NCBI GenBank assembly: GCA_000437675.1
Contig: FR901707.1
Span: 9,948 to 23,939, forward strand
Source of the DNA: Prevotella sp. CAG:891
GTDB lineage: Bacteria > Bacteroidota > Bacteroidia > Bacteroidales > Bacteroidaceae
DNA length: 13,992 nt
Direction: 5' to 3'
In this document: positions 12,043 to 13,992 of the stretch, in pieces
How positions within the stretch are numbered: position 1 is the first letter of the stretch
How the letters are laid out: each line of letters begins with the position of its first letter
The notes under the pieces: generated by a model
The model's database searches: none
Told to the model about the DNA's origin: nothing
What the model saw: only the letters and a program-made list of their open reading frames with translations
Made by a program: the position numbers and the translations under genes

Positions 12043-13992
12043 GGCAAATCGTTGAGCAGTGCCTCGTCAACGAGGTTCGGCATCGTTACTTTTAGTCCCG
12101 GTGTGCGCTGCATTTCGCGTTCAATGCTGTGCATGGCACCCACATTGCGCGCCCAGCTGCGTCGGGCAATGCCGTTGTTCACATCCCAGAAAAGCATTTC
12201 GCGCAGGCGGCGGTCGCTCTCGGCCGAACCGTCAATGACCATGCCGAAGCCACCGTTGATAACCTCGCCCCAGCCTACGCCGCCACCATTGTGAATAGAC
12301 ACCCAGGTAGCACCCCGGAACGAGTCGCCAATGACGTTTTGCACCGCCATGTCGGCACAGAACTGCGAGCCATCGTAGATGTTGCTCGTTTCGCGGAAAG
12401 GCGAATCGGTGCCCGACACGTCGTGGTGGTCGCGACCCAGCACCACAGGACGCGTGATGCGTCCGTCGGCAATGGCCTGGTTAAAAGCCTGCGCAATGCG
12501 CGAACGCCCCTCGGCATCGGCATACAGAATGCGCGCCTGTGAACCCACCACCAGGTGGTTCCGCCCAGCTTCGCGAATCCAGTGAATGTTGTCGGCCATT
12601 TGCGGTTTGATTTCGTCGGGAGCCGATTGCATGATTTCCTCCAACACCTCGGCCGCCAGACGGTCGGTCATTTCAAGGTCGGAAGCCAGGTCCGAAGTGC
12701 AAACCCAGCGGAACGGACCGAAACCGTAGTCGAAGAAGAGCGGCCCCATGATGTCCTGCACGTACGACGGGTAACGGAAACGCCCGTCGGGCAGCAGAAT
12801 GTCGGCTCCGGCACGCTTTGCTTGCAGCAGGAAGGCATTGCCATAGTCGAAAAAGTACATGCCCCGTTCCGTCAGTGCATTGATGGCTGCTACCTGACGG
12901 CGCAGCGACTCCTCGACCCTCAGTTTGAAAGCCTCCGGATTGGCTGCCATGAGCTGTTTCGACTCGTCGAGCGAAAGTCCCACAGGATAATAGCCCCCTG
13001 CCCACGGATTGTGCAGCGAAGTTTGGTCGCTACCCAAGTCAACGGGTATGTCCTCCTGCGCCAAGCGTTCCCAAAGGTCGACCACATTGCCCACGTATGC
13101 CATCGACACCGTCCGCTTTTCGGCCATGGCCCGGCGCACAGCCGGAATGAGTTCGTCGAGTTCGGTGTGCAGTTCGTCCACCCAACCCTGTTCATAGCGT
13201 TTCTCGGCCGCTTTCGGGTTAATTTCAGCCACCACGCTCACCACGCCGGCAATGTTTCCCGCCTTAGGCTGTGCGCCCGACATACCGCCCAGTCCCGACG
13301 AAACAAAGAGCATGCCGCCCAGTCCCTCGCGGCCGTTGAGCCGTTTGCGCGCCGCATTCAGCACGGTAATCGTAGTGCCGTGAACAATGCCCTGCGGCCC
13401 GATATACATGTACGAACCCGCCGTCATTTGTCCGTACTGGCTCACACCCAGTGCGTTCATGCGTTCCCAGTCGTCGGGTTTGGAGTAATTCGGAATGACC
13501 ATGCCGTTAGTCACCACCACGCGCGGCGCACCGGGATGCGAAGGGAAGAGTCCCAGCGGATGCCCCGAGTACATCACCAGCGTTTGTTCGTCGGTCATTT
13601 CGCTCAGATACTGCATGGTCAGCAGATACTGCGCCCAATTTTGGAAAATAGCCCCGTTGCCGCCGTACACAATGAGTTCGTGCGGATGCTGCGCCACAGC
13701 CGGGTCGAGGTTGTTCTGAATCATCAGCATAATGGCAGCCGCCTGTTCAGAGCGGTGCGGATATGCGTCGATAGGCCGTGCGTGCATGGCATAGGTGGGG
13801 CGGAAGCGATACATGTAAATGCGTCCGTAGTCGGCCAGTTCGCGCGCAAATTCAGGAGCCAGTGCCGCATGAAGTTTGGCAGGGAAATAGCGCAGTGCAT
13901 TCTGCAAAGCCAGTTTCTTTTCGTTGGGCGAAAGAATTTCCTTGCGTCGCGGTGCATGGTTTATGTCAGGGTCGTAAGCCGGCATGGCAGGC
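12039..13992 (-). CDS. hutU: Urocanate hydratase (5' end probably beyond the window)
   Basis: Second step of histidine degradation: hydrates urocanate to 4-imidazolone-5-propionate with tightly bound NAD+. Numbered from the ATG at 13985, 648 residues are seen. Signatures are YGGNGAIFQNWAQY (107-120), GQMTAGSYMYIGPQGIVHGTT (185-205), the dinucleotide-binding GLGGMSGAQPKAGNIAG (231-247), FRWVCTSD (425-432, catalytic C429) and HNGGGVGWGEVINGGFGM (565-582). It resembles the eukaryote-like form found in Bacteroidetes (HAPRR...LALQNALRYFP, YGRIYMYRFRP). The two codons before that ATG also fit the family (Pro-Ala-Met-Pro-Ala), and no stop intervenes, so the true start is probably outside. In many Bacteroidetes other hut genes lie between hutU and hutH; here they are adjacent. 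Confidence 0.95.
   Translation of the reverse strand, partial: PAMPAYDPDINHAPRRKEILSPNEKKLALQNALRYFPAKLHAALAPEFARELADYGRIYMYRFRPTYAMHARPIDAYPHRSEQAAAIMLMIQNNLDPAVAQHPHELIVYGGNGAIFQNWAQYLLTMQYLSEMTDEQTLVMYSGHPLGLFPSHPGAPRVVVTNGMVIPNYSKPDDWERMNALGVSQYGQMTAGSYMYIGPQGIVHGTTITVLNAARKRLNGREGLGGMLFVSSGLGGMSGAQPKAGNIAGVVSVVAEINPKAAEKRYEQGWVDELHTELDELIPAVRRAMAEKRTVSMAYVGNVVDLWERLAQEDIPVDLGSDQTSLHNPWAGGYYPVGLSLDESKQLMAANPEAFKLRVEESLRRQVAAINALTERGMYFFDYGNAFLLQAKRAGADILLPDGRFRYPSYVQDIMGPLFFDYGFGPFRWVCTSDLASDLEMTDRLAAEVLEEIMQSAPDEIKPQMADNIHWIREAGRNHLVVGSQARILYADAEGRSRIAQAFNQAIADGRITRPVVLGRDHHDVSGTDSPFRETSNIYDGSQFCADMAVQNVIGDSFRGATWVSIHNGGGVGWGEVINGGFGMVIDGSAESDRRLREMLFWDVNNGIARRSWARNVGAMHSIEREMQRTPGLKVTMPNLVDEALLNDLP

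Overview
The window looks like chromosomal DNA of a Bacteroidales bacterium, probably Prevotellaceae-like. The evidence is a moderate GC content, several promoter boxes of the Bacteroidetes form TAnnTTTG, almost no Shine-Dalgarno sequences, signal peptides ending in '...NAQ', a C-terminal YDLQGRR-type tail on a secreted enzyme, and the eukaryote-like form of urocanate hydratase. The genus is an inference; no rRNA or marker gene is present.

Layout. (1) 1-1501, minus strand: phosphate butyryltransferase (ptb) followed by the start of butyrate kinase (buk), which runs off the left edge. Together they convert butyryl-CoA (or a branched acyl-CoA) to the acid and ATP. (2) 1502-2093: gene-free divergent region. 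(3) 2094-4280, plus strand: a tightly overlapping three-gene unit made of a secreted TPR-like protein, an ECF sigma factor and a small one-pass membrane protein that I infer to be its anti-sigma factor. This is the best candidate for a little-described system. (4) 4281-4984: gene-free, with a tandem-repeat/inverted-repeat element, a floA promoter box and a foldable leader. (5) 4985-5983: flotillin-like floA. (6) 6184-9129: a large secreted multidomain GH33 sialidase with its own strong terminator. (7) 9395-10048: uracil phosphoribosyltransferase (upp). (8) 10180-10359, minus strand: a 59-residue protein with its own promoter, convergent with upp across a shared hairpin terminator. (9) 10434-13992, minus strand: histidine ammonia-lyase (hutH) downstream of urocanate hydratase (hutU), the first two steps of histidine breakdown. 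hutU probably begins beyond the right edge.

The genes are mostly independent units: fermentation acid/ATP formation, envelope stress or surface signalling, membrane organisation, glycan harvesting, pyrimidine salvage and histidine catabolism. No tRNA, rRNA, CRISPR array, transposase or phage gene was seen. The most interesting non-coding observation is that the 4400-4496 element and the hutU-hutH gap share a GTTGAAA(A)TTAG core and both form long inverted repeats, which suggests a dispersed palindromic repeat family.
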